DNA from: Rhododendron vialii
Taxonomy: Eukaryota > Streptophyta > Magnoliopsida > Ericales > Ericaceae
Assembly (NCBI RefSeq): GCF_030253575.1
Contig: NC_080568.1
Coordinates: 7,043,501 to 7,107,500, forward strand
DNA length: 64,000 nucleotides
Direction: 5' to 3'
A model generated the notes under the pieces. That model was given only the letters and a program-made list of their open reading frames with translations. It was not told where the DNA came from and searched no databases. Within the stretch, counting starts at the first letter, position 1. Each line of letters starts with the position of its first letter. This document shows, one piece after another, positions 45,381-58,083 of the stretch. Position numbers and translations under genes: made by a program.

Positions 45381-46169
45381 TCAAGACATTTGGCTATGGA
45401 GTAGCAAGAAGAAATGCTGATTGGTGGTGCTGTAACCTCCATCGACCACAAGGTTAATCCCGCTCAAGTACTTCGACTCGTCGCTCCCCAGAAACACGGC
45501 CGCCACTGCCACGTCCTCTGCCGTTGGCACTACCCCTTTTAGATTCGCCGCCTTACAAAGCAGCCCTTCAAACGTGCTTTTCTCCATTCCAAATGCATTA
45601 CTTAGCAATGGAGTGGGAAGTGCACCGGGGGAAATACAGTTCACCCTTATCCCATGCTGCCCTAACTCTACACGCAAGTTCTTCGTGAGCCCAACCACCG
45701 CGTACTTTGACGCCGCGTACGAGTGCGGCGATGTGCCCGCAAGCACTTTGCCAAGGCTCGCCGTAAAGAGAATCACACCTTTCTTTGCCAGAATCATAAC
45801 ACTAGCGGCATGTTTGGCCCCCAAGAAAGCGCCGTAGACGTTCACATCGAAAACCTTTTTCAAGTCTTCGTAATCCAAGCCTTGGATTGTGAAGTCCAAT
45901 TTTCCGGGAATACCGGCATTATTGTACATTATGTCGAGCTTTCCATACTATGACATGGCTGTGTCAACCGCATTTTTAACATCATGGTCAGCAGTCACGT
46001 TGCAATGAACATAAGCAACATTTTCATCCGTGCCAATGTCCTTGCAAACTGCCCATCCATGGTCGTCTTGGACATCAGCGATGATAATCTTGGCACCGTG
46101 TCGAGCGAAGAGCTTGGCAGTAGTCTCGCCAATACCGCTTGTGCCGCCCGTGCTACTTTGCCTTCTAGC
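45381..46169 (-). pseudogene. Short-chain dehydrogenase (secoisolariciresinol-dehydrogenase-like) pseudogene
   Basis: SDR enzymes of this group oxidise or reduce alcohols and ketones with NAD(P). The main exon starts after TTTTGCAG (46170-46174). It keeps GGTSGIGETTAKLF (cofactor), IADVQDD, NNAG, and the catalytic YAASK tract, and ends in VDGGYSTTNQ. There are two lesions. A frame change just after LEGKVA separates the first codons from TGGTSGIG (probably a loss of about 7 bases). A TAG at 45945-45947 replaces a codon between AMS and YGKLDIMYNNAG. The usual short first exon is not seen upstream. Confidence 0.88.
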
Positions 46170-46174
46170 CTGCA

Positions 46175-48038
46175 AAATAGTTGGTAAGTCAACAAAGAAA
46201 ATAACTACTACACAGATAAAACTATGTACCAAAGTTCAGAGAGACTTATGTGATCTTTCTTTTCTTTCTAAATCGAATCAACTAAGAGAATGACTTATTC
46301 ACGGAGGAGCCGCAAATAAGTCATTCATGAAGCCGCACAATCACACCCGTTTGTTTCAGCGAATAAAATAGGTGTATATGGTACACCCTTTTAAGGGGTG
46401 TGTATTGTAGTCTTCTCCTAAACTGAGTATCTAATTTCCATATAAATTCAAACAACACGAGTAAACTTGTAACCTTAAACCTCCCCTCTCAACAAATAGA
46501 AAAACTTTTTTACGGCCAAAGCCGTGAATATATTTTACGGCGCTCAATCGCACACGTCAAAAGTATTTTGAACGGTCCGTATTTTAAAAAAATTATTCAC
46601 TTGAAGAGTTTTTTTTTAAATCCGAACCATTGATTCATCGCTGCATTCTTTGCTCTTTCATCTTGCTCGTCTCAGAAATTCTACACAAACAAAACAAAAT
46701 TTTGGAATTGCACAGAGAAGCACAAATATATAGAAACTAGATACTATGTCCAAGAAACTAAATAGGAGTCGGGCAAGATCGCCATAACAAAGAGCCTAAA
46801 AATTGTCATGACGCGAATGTTGGATGACAATTAGTTTGAGTGCATTTGACAAGAATGCTTTGCCGAGATTTCAAACATCAAATTCAAGAACAAGGACAAT
46901 GCATGGCAAGAGCACTTATTGTTAGATTTCTTAGAGGGTTTTAATCTAAAACCAATTAGCAGTAGTTGGAGTAACCTCTAGATTTTATTAATTAAATTTG
47001 AGTGACTTAGACGAGCGATGTGAGATTAAGTCTAACACTTATGAAGCAGCTGTTCATGCAAACCTTTGAAACTGATAGATAAGCATAAGCTGCAAGGCAT
47101 ATTGCACGGCTATGACTCTATAAGAACAAATAAGAGAACCATTTGAATATCTCCTGATATCTGTGCATTTATTTATCCATCAGAACAACATGCATGTTTC
47201 TTAGGCTGTGTTCTTTTAAACTTATAAATCTTGGAACTTATTTCGGTATTTTTTATTTTTCGCAACTTTTTGTTTAATTTTTTTACGTAATTTTAGGGAT
47301 TAATCGTTCATTTTGACGAGACGAATTGGAAAAATATAAAAATATGGACTGATGTTGAATAATTCAAATAAGATGACACTTAAACTCCAAAAGACAGTTG
47401 TTTGATAGTTTTTTCATCTTTAGTGAACTTTTTTTAGCTTTTGGTCATATTTTTATACTTTTTAGACTCGTCTCGTCGAGATGAAAAATTAATCCAAAAA
47501 AAATCACGTAAATCTAAGGGTGCTTACAAAGATCTATTGACCAAGGACTTGTTGTGGTGTCTCAACCTAATTAATCACATAACACATACGTGGGGGTGGG
47601 ATGTCAGTATGAAAGCGTCTTCAAAAAACATCTAAAACTGTTGAAATTCGCTAGAGTAAAGATTGAGAACGGAAGCGTAAAGCGAGAATCAAGAACGGGA
47701 GGGGAGGTGCTGCCCCTCAAGAGGGCAGGGGCGTCATCGGAAAACATCTAAAACTACTACAAAGGTCTAATCACAACCCTATAAAAAATAACCATTTTCT
47801 ATTTGGTATGAGTTACATCAAAAAATGAAAACAGCACTCTGGCACAAACTCTCTGAATAGCAAAACGAAAAAGCTATAAAGCAACTCCAAAAATTGCTAA
47901 TAACAATACTGCTTATTGAATTACAAAACTCCGAACCAAAACAAAAAGAAATCGAAAAGAAAAACAAAGAAAAAGAGACCAACTTGAGCAATCTACATGG
48001 CCCAAATTATTGACTTGGTGACAACCTAATTGGGGAAA
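46175..48038. other. Flank of the SDR pseudogene and tail/head of GST units
   Basis: 46175-46794 has no recognised gene. From 46795 the sequence matches the unit tail seen at 29264, 51900 and 58372 (AAAATTGTCATGACGCG...), then the unit head (AAACATCTAAAACTGTTG) up to GST g. At 47210-47500 a foldback-like stretch has AGACGAATTGGAAAAATAT inverted. Confidence 0.5.
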
Positions 48039-49154
<1,116 letters not shown>

Positions 49155-49230
49155 CTATTTGTAAAGAGGATTAAAAGGTGGTTTTGTAGTAATGGGTGTA
49201 ATGAATGTAAAGAAGTGGCTGCTATTGGTA

Positions 49231-49412
49231 ATTTAAATAGAGCGTTTTGGCTTGCAGAAGAAGAAGGCTTTTGTTGACTTTGACTAAGGTGCTACAGACG
49301 ATCCCGACCACAATTTTCTTTATTGTTTGCAGAAATGCTACTGTGCTACATAGAATTAATTGTTTCTAGATACAACCATTGGAAGGAGCCCCCTGCGTCA
49401 TTGAATGCGTCA
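49231..49412 (-). promoter_or_regulatory. Promoter of GST g: altered TATA, doubled W-box core, as-1-like pair
   Basis: Where c, e and i have TATATAAAT, this copy has TATTTAAAT (49231-49239). The plus-strand TTGACTTTGACT (49274-49285) and the TGACG-CATTCAA-TGACG pair on the gene strand (49396-49412) are intact. Confidence 0.6.
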
Positions 49413-49811
49413 TGGTGATTTTGGAAAAGCAAGATGAATAGGACTGCATTGTCCTGTTATTTGCAGGTTGAGTTCTACTGAGTTTTTTTTCTTAATTTGT
49501 TCTTATTCAAAAAATTTCTTGTGCGTCGATAAAAATAAAAATTATGAATTTTATCGAATATTTTTTAAAATATTCAAGATAAAGCCTATTTTTTGATGTT
49601 TATCTTAGATATATTTAAAAATATTTTGGTAAAGTACTTTTCTAATTTGTCTTGACGAGACGAATTGAAAAATTAAAAAAGTGAGGCACAAAAGTGACAA
49701 ACACAAAAAAAAAAATTGAATAAGAAAAAATTAGAAATAAAAAACCCAAAAAATCCTTAGTAGAACTTAGCTGTTGTTATTGCGACATATTGGTGCATTT
49801 TAGTTGACTAA

Positions 49812-50111
49812 GGGTAAGTTCTCCTAAACTTATTACAAAATAAGTTTGTTTTGTCCTTATTTGAATTTTTTTGCATTTGTTACTTTTGTGCCAAATTTTT
49901 GTGGATTATTGATTCGTCTAATCGGAAAAGTAATTTTTTTTTACTTTTACCCAAATATTTTGGGAAATAACCACTTTTTAAGAAAATAAGTTAGCTAAAT
50001 TATTTTTCTGATTCCTCTCATCGAGACGAATTAATAATCTACAAAAATTTGGCACAAAACTAACAAATGCAAAAAAAAAAAAAAATTTAATAAGTTTAGG
50101 AGAACTGACCC
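49812..50111. mobile_element. PIF/Tourist-like MITE, unit g-h copy
   Basis: GGGTAAGTTCTCC...GGAGAACTGACCC, flanked by TAA on both sides; orthologous insertion to 26703 and 54669. Confidence 0.85.
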
Positions 50112-50136
50112 TAAAGTCTACATTTTCAAGCTAATT

Positions 50137-50250
50137 GGCTCTAATTCAGTTGGCATTTCCTGATTCTCACCTTACGGGAGACCAAAGTTTGAGTCATGTG
50201 CTGAGCGTTTATGGTTTCAAGGCTATGGACTGTTTTTGAATCCCATGGCA
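50137..50250 (+). mobile_element. tRNA-derived SINE fragment
   Basis: A-box-like TCTAATTCAGTTGGCA; the B-box is eroded (AGTTTGAGTCA). Same place as in the other units. Confidence 0.55.
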
Positions 50251-50552
50251 AAAAAAACAACTCTATGTTTTCAATGATTTTTGGCCAGGTGATTTTTTTC
50301 ACGTATACCAACAAAAATTTCATTTAACGAAAACAAATTAATTAGTGTCATTAACCTTCTATAAACAAGAAAAATTAATTAATTAAAAATCTCAAAAGGG
50401 AAAGAAACCAAAATTGAAAAAGAAACATAAAAAGACAAAAAGCTAATTTTTTAGATTTCTTTCATCCCATTTTTGGGCAAGAAGGAAGGTAATGCAAGCT
50501 TATTGACATGTTGACGACAGAATGGGAAACAATTGAAAACCGAATTGGAAAA

Positions 50553-50926
50553 TTACTGTGCTTTAGCTCTGGCAGCCATCAAGTTGACAGGCTCCTCAAG
50601 CTTCTCTGCTTTCATAATGACATCCTTCGTAGCACCATTTGAACAAAACCTCTCGGCCCATCCGAATAGACCTGGTGTTTTGGTTTCGTCGAGCAGCTCG
50701 ATCTATATCCACCATCATTTCCAACGCTCTCAGCCAACCCAAGAAGCTTCCGAGAGCTATATCGAGCTACTCGATCGATGGTGTCAATGCTGAAGAAGTC
50801 CTTTCCTTTGCCACATTTGGCAAAAGCATCCTCCAACTGCATGAAGGCTTTCATAAATTGCTCTATTGCTACCTTTGTTGTGTCTTGTCCCTCTACATTC
50901 TTGAGCTCCCTTAGTGTCGGTCACCA
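50553..50926 (-). pseudogene. GST exon 2 pseudogene h
   Basis: The second codon of the exon is TGA (TGG TGA CCG) where intact copies have TGG. It then reads [14 protein letters not shown] and hits the shared 4-bp gain giving SIDTIDRVARY. No exon 1. The TGA is shared with j but not d. Confidence 0.9.
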
Positions 50927-52044
50927 CTGCGCAATCATGTACAGTACATTGCAATCATTGTGTACGATGACAAAATTCCTTTAGAATTCATAACTTTCAT
51001 AACAAGCTCATCTGCCCGTTAGGGCAAGTGAAATTTAAGACTGTGTATTTGGCTTAATCATGTATCTCGTTCACCAACTGTATGAATCAACATTGGAACG
51101 ACAACAATCTTCTTAATAGGTTTACCAAAAAATTGCACTCATGTTTACATTTTTTTTCATTTTTATTCAAAAAATTCGATTTCGATCTTAATTTTTTACT
51201 TTTTAGATTCCTCTCATCATGACGAAACAATAATCCACAAAAAAAATGACAAAAAACTAACAAATGTGAAAAAGAATTAATTAAGGATAAAAAAATAAGT
51301 CATTTTTCTTATAAGGCCCAATGGCCCGGCTTATGTTAGCTGAGACAAAAATAATAATAAAAATAGCCGATAATGAACAAATTACTTATGATTTTTGGTT
51401 TGTTTTAGCCGTCTAAATTGGGCTATTCTCATTGAATAATAACATCAAATTGGAGCATTTAAAATCCACATCGATAGAAGCAGAGCCTTAATGTGTAGAG
51501 AGTTTTGTAGAATTCTTATGTCATTGGAACATGAATGCAGGTAGTAGCCCAATTTGATGAAACAGAAAATTGATATCAAACAAATCACCAAAAACATTGT
51601 CATTACCAAAATAAGTCAAATAAGCTTACCTATTTTCTTAAAAAATGGTTATTTTTAAAAATATTTTGGTAAAAGTAAAAAATTTTATTTTTCCGATTCC
51701 ACTCATTAAAACGAATCAATAATTCACAAAATTTTTGTGCAAAACTAACAAATGCGAAAAAAATTTAAATAAGGACAAAACAAACTTATTTTAAGATAAG
51801 TTGAGGAGAACTCGCCGGACCGTCTTCTCCTTTGTCGAAGGCTCCGCTTGAAGTTAAGACCCATACTATCAACACATCAAGATGCCACTCGAAATACTGC
51901 CAAAGTGCCTTAAAATGGGATGACAATTAGTTTACTTTAAGAGCATTTGACAAGAATGCTCCAAGGAGATTTCAACCATCAAGAACAAGGACGACGCATG
52001 ACGCGAGCACTTATGAAGCAGCAGTTCATGCAAACCTTTGAAAC

Positions 52045-52456
52045 AGAGCTGTTTTCATTTTTTGATGTAACTCATACCAAATAGTAATGGTTATTTGTTA
52101 GAGGGTTGTGATCAGACCTAAGTTTTGTAGTTTTAGATATTTTTTGAAGATGCTCCCACCCTTCTGAGGGGCAGCGCCCATTCTTAATTTTTGCTCTACG
52201 CTCCTGCTCTTAATCTTTGCTCAAGCAAATTTCAATAATAATTTTAGATGTTTTTTGAAGACGCTGTCATAGTGGCCTCCCACTCCCGCCATATGCGTTA
52301 TGTGACTACGGTTCAGACACCACAAGTATTCCGTTTCAATAGATCTTTGGAAGTGCCCTTAATGTCAGAAAAGGATATTTCACAGTCATGATAGTGATAC
52401 ACGTCTTTCACTATTTTATTTGTTGTAAGAGAAAATGTGCAGCTTATGCTTTTCAG
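52045..52456. other. Inverted segment at the head of unit i-j
   Basis: This stretch is the reverse complement of the unit head seen in direct orientation at about 30290-30720 (TTTTGATGTAACTCATACCAAA here against TTTGGTATGAGTTACATCAAAA there). Flanking sequence on both sides is in the normal orientation, so about 0.41 kb was inverted in place. Confidence 0.85.
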
Positions 52457-52543
52457 ACTGTTTATAATTCGGATCAAAAAAAAAAAAAAAACAAGACTGT
52501 TTATTAAATTACAAAACTCCAAACAAACAACAAACCATAAGTG

Positions 52544-52575
<32 letters not shown>

Positions 52576-52645
52576 AAACAGAGAGACCAAGTTGAGCAAT
52601 CTAAGCAGCCCAATTTAATGACTTGGTGACAACCAAATTGGGGAA

Positions 52646-53733
52646 TTACTCGGCTTTAGCTCTGGCAGCCATCATCTTGACAAGCTCCACGAGCTTCTCT
52701 GTTTCCGGGATGACATCCTTCACAGCAGCATTCGAACCAAACCTCTCAGCCCATCCAAACAGCCCAGGGGTCTTGGTTTCATCGAGCAGCTTTATATTGG
52801 CCATCTTCTCAGACGCTCTCAGCCACCCCAAGAAACTCCCGAGGGCTATATCGAGGTACCCGATTGTGTCACCACCGAAGAAGTCCTTCCCTTTGCCACA
52901 TTTGACAAAAGCATCCTCCAACAGCATCAACCCTTCCATAACTTGCTCTAGTGCTGCTGCTTTTGCCTCGTCTCCCTCCGCATTTCGAACCCCCCTCAGT
53001 GTCGGCCACCACTGCACAATAAGGTAAGATGGTGCTGGTTAGTGCAAGTAACTTAAGACTCTGTATTTATCGTAATCATGTACTCCTCATTCACCTGTTT
53101 GAATCAACGTTTGAACAATCTTCTCAATAGGTTTCCAACAAATTTATACAGATTTCTACTCTTTTCTTAAGGACCTCTTGGCTCTTTGATTTTAGCTTCT
53201 TTATTAATTCGAACCAACTTATGCACCTCGATTAATCCAATGTTCACTAGGGAGGGGCTAACTTATGGAAAGACAATAACAGAAAGACCAATGTTACGAA
53301 CATAACTTTAAAATACATCTCCGAAGTCCGAACACAGTTTTGACTAAAATTGTGTTCTAAAAACTAAATATGTGTTCTTAGACTTATTGAGTCAAAAATC
53401 AGACCAGAAGCATACCTTTTCATCAACATAGGCAGCCCAGAATCGGGCCATGGCCCGATCGTACGGATCCGAAGCAAGAATACCCGGGCCATCGGTCCAC
53501 ACCTCGTCAATGTACTGCACAATGATAAGTGACTCACAAATGGGTTTTCCCCCATGAATCATAACTGGGATTTTCTTATGAACCGGGTTCGATTTCAGCA
53601 GTAGTTCACTCTTGGATCCAAACGTCTCCTGGAGAAACTCGTAGTCGACGTGTTTCAAGTTGAGGGCAATCTGAACCCGATTCACATACGGGCTGGGCGC
53701 TGCGCCTAGAACCATCACGTCGATCGGTGCCAT
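52646..53733 (-). CDS. GSTU: Tau-class glutathione S-transferase, copy i
   Basis: Exon 1 is 53416-53733 (106 aa, donor GTATGC), exon 2 is 52646-53011 (121 aa plus stop, acceptor GTGCAG|TGGTGG), intron 404 bp, protein 227 aa. Active-site Ser14 in APSPYVNR; all glutathione-site residues are present. N-terminus [10 protein letters not shown] differs from [10 protein letters not shown], and the C-terminus is ARAKAE, not ARAKAQ. Exon 1 is nearly identical to that of copy c, which suggests recent duplication or gene conversion. Expected cytosolic conjugating enzyme, GSTU17/18-like. Confidence 0.93.
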
Positions 53734-53830
53734 TGATACGGGTGTCTGGAAGTAACAGGGGGCTGTTTGTAAAGAGTAAAAAGGTTGTTTTGTACAAATG
53801 GGTATGAACGTAGAGGAGGGGCTAGTGATA

Positions 53831-54017
53831 ATTTATATAGAGCCTTTTGGCTTGCAGAAGAAGAAGGCTTTTGTTGACTTTGACTATGTTGCTACAGAAG
53901 GTCCCGACCACAATTTTCTAGATATTATTGTTTGCAGAAATGCTACGGTGCTACATAAAATTAATTGTTTCTAGATACTTCCATTGGAAGGAGCCCCCTG
54001 CGTCATTGAATGCGTCA
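53831..54017 (-). promoter_or_regulatory. Promoter of GST i: TATA, doubled W-box core, as-1-like pair
   Basis: TATATAAAT (53831-53839), plus-strand TTGACTTTGACT (53874-53885) and gene-strand TGACG-CATTCAA-TGACG (54001-54017), laid out as in copy c. Confidence 0.6.
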
Positions 54018-54668
54018 TGATATTTTGGAAAACGAAGATGAATAGAACTATATTGTCCTGTTATCGCAAAGTTGACTTCTACTGAGCTTTTTGAGCTTTT
54101 TTTTCTTAATTTGTTCTTATTCAAAAAAATTTCTTGTGCTTCGATAAAAATAAAAATTATAAATTTTACCTAAATATTTTTTAAAATATTCAAAATAAAG
54201 CCGATTTTTTGAGCTTAAACTTCGATATTTTTAAAAATATTTTGGTAAAGTATTTTACATTTCAATTCGTCTTGACGAGACCAATTGAAAAACTAAAAAA
54301 GTGAGCCACAAAAGTGACAAACACAAAAAAAAAAAAATTGAATAAGAAAAAATTGGAAAAAAAAATCCAAAATTTCCTTAGTAGAACTTAGCTGTTGTTA
54401 TTGCGATATATTGGTGCATTTTAGTGGACTAGCCTCGTTTCAGAATACCTTCTTAAAAAATAAGTACTTATTTCACATTTTCAAACTCAAAAATAATGTA
54501 AATGAAAAATAATTTTTCAATTTTTTTTGCATTGTATAAAAGATCTCAATGAAATCTATCAAATAAAATTCATATTGATAAGAAAATTATTTGCGAAAGC
54601 ACATAATTTTTGAATTTCAAATTGCATTCTTAAAAAATGAGTACATATTACCCTTTCGGAAATGAGAA

Positions 54669-55321
54669 GGGTGAGTTCTCCTAAACTTATTACAAAATAA
54701 GTTTGTTTTGTCTTTGTTTAAATTTTTTTTGCATTTGTTACTTTTGCGCCAAATTTTTGTGGATTATTGATTCGTCTAATCGGAAAAGTAATTTTTTTTA
54801 CTTTTGCCCAAATATTTTGAGAAATAACCACTTTTAAGAGAATAAGTCAGCTTATTTGATTTATTTTGCTAAAAAGTGGTTATTTCCTAAAATATTTGGG
54901 TAAAAGTAAAAAAAATTACATTTCTGATTCCTCTTGTCGAGACGAATTAATAATCCACAAAAATTTGACACAAAACTAACATATTCAAAAATAATAATTA
55001 AATAAAGAAAAAACAACTTATTTTTTACTCCCTCCGTCCCTTTTTAAGTGTTCTGTTTCGTAACTCCAACTTATTAAAAAGACATCATCATTACACCTTT
55101 CACATCAACTTTTTTCTCCACTTTCCATACTTATCCATCATTATTACACTTTTACTCACTAAATTTTCAAAATGAAATCTACTTTTAAGGACAAATAGAC
55201 AATACACCAACTTTTACCCCCTAACTTTACAAAATGAACACTTATTAATGGATAGTCCAAAATGGAATACTGGACACAAAAAAAGGGACGGAAGGAGTAA
55301 TGAGTTTAGGAGAACTCACCC
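54669..55321. mobile_element. PIF/Tourist-like MITE, unit i-j copy, with nested Stowaway
   Basis: GGGTGAGTTCTCC...GGAGAACTCACCC, enlarged by the Stowaway at 55028. A further insert at 54433-54665 (starting CCTCGTTTCAGAATACC) separates its left flank from the unit sequence. Confidence 0.8.
55028..55297. mobile_element. Stowaway MITE (CTCCCTCCGTCCC ends)
   Basis: CTCCCTCCGTCCC at the left and GGGACGGAAGGAG at the right, TA on both sides (55026-55027, 55298-55299). Related to the 18036 copy. Confidence 0.9.
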
Positions 55322-55344
55322 TAAAGTCTATATTTTCAAGCCAA

Positions 55345-55470
55345 ATGGCTCTAACTCAGTTGGCATTTCCTGATTCTCACCTTGTGGGAGACCAAGGTTT
55401 GAGTCATGTTGTGGGCATTTGTCGTTTCAGGGCTATCGACAGTTTTTGAATCCCGTGACAAAAAAAAACA
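55345..55470 (+). mobile_element. tRNA-derived SINE fragment
   Basis: A-box-like TCTAACTCAGTTGGCA and B-box-like GGTTTGAGTCA; same place as in the other units. Confidence 0.6.
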
Positions 55471-56259
55471 ACTCTACGTTTTCACTGATTTTTAACTAGG
55501 CGATTTTTTTCACGTATATCAACAAAAATGTCATTTAACGAAAACAATTTAATTATTGTCATTAACCTTTATAAACAAGAAAAATTACTTAATTAAAAAT
55601 CTCAAAAGGGAAAGAAACCAAAATTGAAACAAATGTGTTGATGCTTTAGCCAACATGGCTTGTAATCCTATTTTAGATTTTCGTATTTTAGATATTGCTC
55701 CAACTTGTATTAATTCGCAACTACACGATGACGCTTGTGGGGTTTCATACCCAAGACTCTTGTATGTTTCCTAATTTTATCTAATGCACATAGTTTACCA
55801 AAAAAAAAACATAAAAAAAGACAAAAAACTACTTTTTTAGATTTCTTCCATCCTATTTTTGGGCAAGAGGGAAGGTAGCAATCTAAGAATGCAAGCAGCC
55901 CAAAATATTGACATGTTGACGACAGAATGGGAAACTAATGAAAACCGAATTGGAAAATTACTGTGCTTTAGCTCTGGCAGCCATCAAGTTGACAGGCTCT
56001 GCAAGCTTCTCTGCTTTCAGAATGACATCCTTCGTAGCATTTAGAATGACATCCTTCGTAGCAGCATTTGAACAAAACCTCTTGACCCATCCGAATAGAC
56101 CCGGTGTTTTGGTTTCGTCGAGTAGCTCTATATCCGCCATCATTTCCAACGCTCTCAACCAACCCAAGAAGCTTCCGAGAGCTATATCGAGCTACTAGAT
56201 CAATGGTGTCAATGCTGAAGAAGTTCTTTCCCTTGCCACATTTGGCAAAAGCATCCTCC

Positions 56260-56380
56260 AACTGCATAAGGACTTTCATAAATTGCTCTATTCCTGCCGT
56301 TGTTGGGATTATTTCCCCAACTGCATAAGGACTTTCATAAATTGCTCTATTGCTGCCGTTGTTGTTGGGATTATTTCCCC
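56260..56380. repeat. Tandem duplication across the LTR junction
   Basis: Units 56260-56318 and 56319-56380 both run from AACTGCATAAGGACTTTC into the first 15-18 bases of the solo LTR (..TTGGGATTATTTCCCC). The duplication therefore happened after the LTR insertion. Confidence 0.85.
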
Positions 56381-56976
56381 TAATCAATCCCACCCGCAAA
56401 CGGAAGCGTAATCGAAAAATTAAATACGCAATAAACAAGGAACAACGAGAACAACCAATATTACGTGGTTTTCCAAACTTGGGTACGTTCACAGGAAAGA
56501 GAGTAATTTCCACTATCACCAAAGGTTTACAAGGGTTTATAAAGAGATCAAAGATCTCACAAACACCATATCCAACAACCTACAACCAAAATGGAAAGAT
56601 CTTACCTAATACTCTCCAACACGGCTGAAAATGAAAGCCCGAAACTGAGATCAAAACAGCCCCAAATGTCGTCAACAAGCTGCCACAAATTTGCTTCAGT
56701 TGAGAGGACCAATGGCTGCCCTATAGCTTCCCCTTTTCCACCGAGAACACACTGATGCACTCCCTTTTCTATCTCCACCGAGATCACCAACACACAGTCA
56801 CACACGGTGCACCTCTCTGTTTCTTTTTTTCTTCTCTCTCACAAGTTCTGGAACCATCTAGCGAAAAAACAAAAAACCCCATTTTGTTCCCAATAAAAAC
56901 CTAGTAATATTGGGCTTCCCAAAACAAAACAATTGGGCCAAAATATTGGACCTATTTCATGGGCAAAAAACTAACA
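56363..56976. mobile_element. Solo LTR, 614 bp
   Basis: TGTTGGGATTATTTCCCC...AAAAAACTAACA with TG/CA ends, flanked by GTTGT (56358-56362, 56977-56981). It contains ATTACGTGGTTTTCC, like the LTR in GST e. Confidence 0.92.
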
Positions 56977-57636
56977 GTTGTGCCCCTGTCCCTCTACATT
57001 CTTGAGCACCCTCAATGTCGGTCACCACTGGCAATCATGTACAGTATATTGCAATCATTGTGTACGATGACAAAATTCTTTTAGAATTCATAACTTTCAT
57101 AACACGCTCATCTGCCGGTTAGCGCAAGTGAAATTTAAGACTATGTATTTGGCTTAATCATGTATCTCGTTCACCAACTGTATGAATCAACATTGGAACA
57201 AGAACAATCTTCTTAATAGGTTTACAAAAAATTACACTATTCACATTTTTTCGTCTTATTTAAAAAATTCAATTTCAATATTAATTTTTTACTTTTTAGA
57301 TTCCTCTAATCACGACGAAGCAATAATTCACAAAAAAAAATTGATGAAAAACTAGCAAATGTGAAAAAGAATTAAATAAGAACAAAAAATAAGTCATTTT
57401 TTTTATTAGGCCCAATGGCCCGGCTTCTGTAAGCTGAGACAAAAATAATAATAAAAACAACCGATAATGAACAAATTACCCACTATGATTTTTGGTTTGT
57501 TTTAGCCGTCTAAATTGGGCTATTCTCATTGAATAATAATGTCAAATTCGAGCATTTAAAATCCACATCGATAAAAGCAGAGCCTTAATGTGCAGAGAGT
57601 TTAGTAGAATTCTTATGTCATTGGAACTTGAATGCA

Positions 57637-58083
57637 GGTAGTGAGCAAGTTGACTCAGGTAGGGGGAGAGTCTATGGAGCTCCAGGTTTGGCTTTGATAA
57701 AGTAAGATCCTCACGATCCGGCATTCATAAGGGCAGAAGCACAGGCGAGAGGGAAGTTTGTTTGACTTTTCTATTTTCATAGGCAAAACGAAACGAACCC
57801 AAAGAAAGGGCATAGGCAGCTCCGTACGATCGGTTCACATCCTCCGCAGCCGCAGCTCTCATAAATAACTTATACAGATAGAAAGAAGTTGCTCGAAAGA
57901 TTGCCTTTCCTTCGCCGTAGTGGGCATTCTCCGCTAGTTATCGATTTCGTCAGGAAAAGGCTCGCAAGGGCTCTTGCTTGATTAGTGAAAACGTGAGCCT
58001 GCCCCTGATTTTAGAATGGGGTTTTGGTTCCAATTCCGATTAGAACACCGTGCACTGGATTAGTGGGAAAGGGAAGTCCTCCC
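57637..58083. other. Possible organelle-derived insert, second copy
   Basis: Near-identical to 28535-28975, including the GC-rich interior and both edges. Carried by unit duplication. Confidence 0.35.

Larger units (their letters stand above)
30291..47040 (-). repeat. Duplicated unit e-f, heavily interrupted
   Basis: It has the same order of landmarks as c-d (GST e, SINE, pseudogene f, tail with AAAATTGTCATGACGCG at 46798) but is expanded by a 6.3-kb Helitron-like insertion, a 2.4-kb LTR, a hAT fragment and a 3.3-kb segment with an SDR pseudogene. Confidence 0.7.
55958..57027 (-). pseudogene. GST exon 2 pseudogene j, split by a solo LTR
   Basis: It carries the TGA at the second codon shared with h and the 4-bp gain shared with d and h. 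There is a tandem duplication of about 24 bp near 56018-56065 (GAATGACATCCTTCGTAGCA twice) and a 2-bp loss at the acceptor. A solo LTR sits at 56363-56976. No exon 1. Confidence 0.9.
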
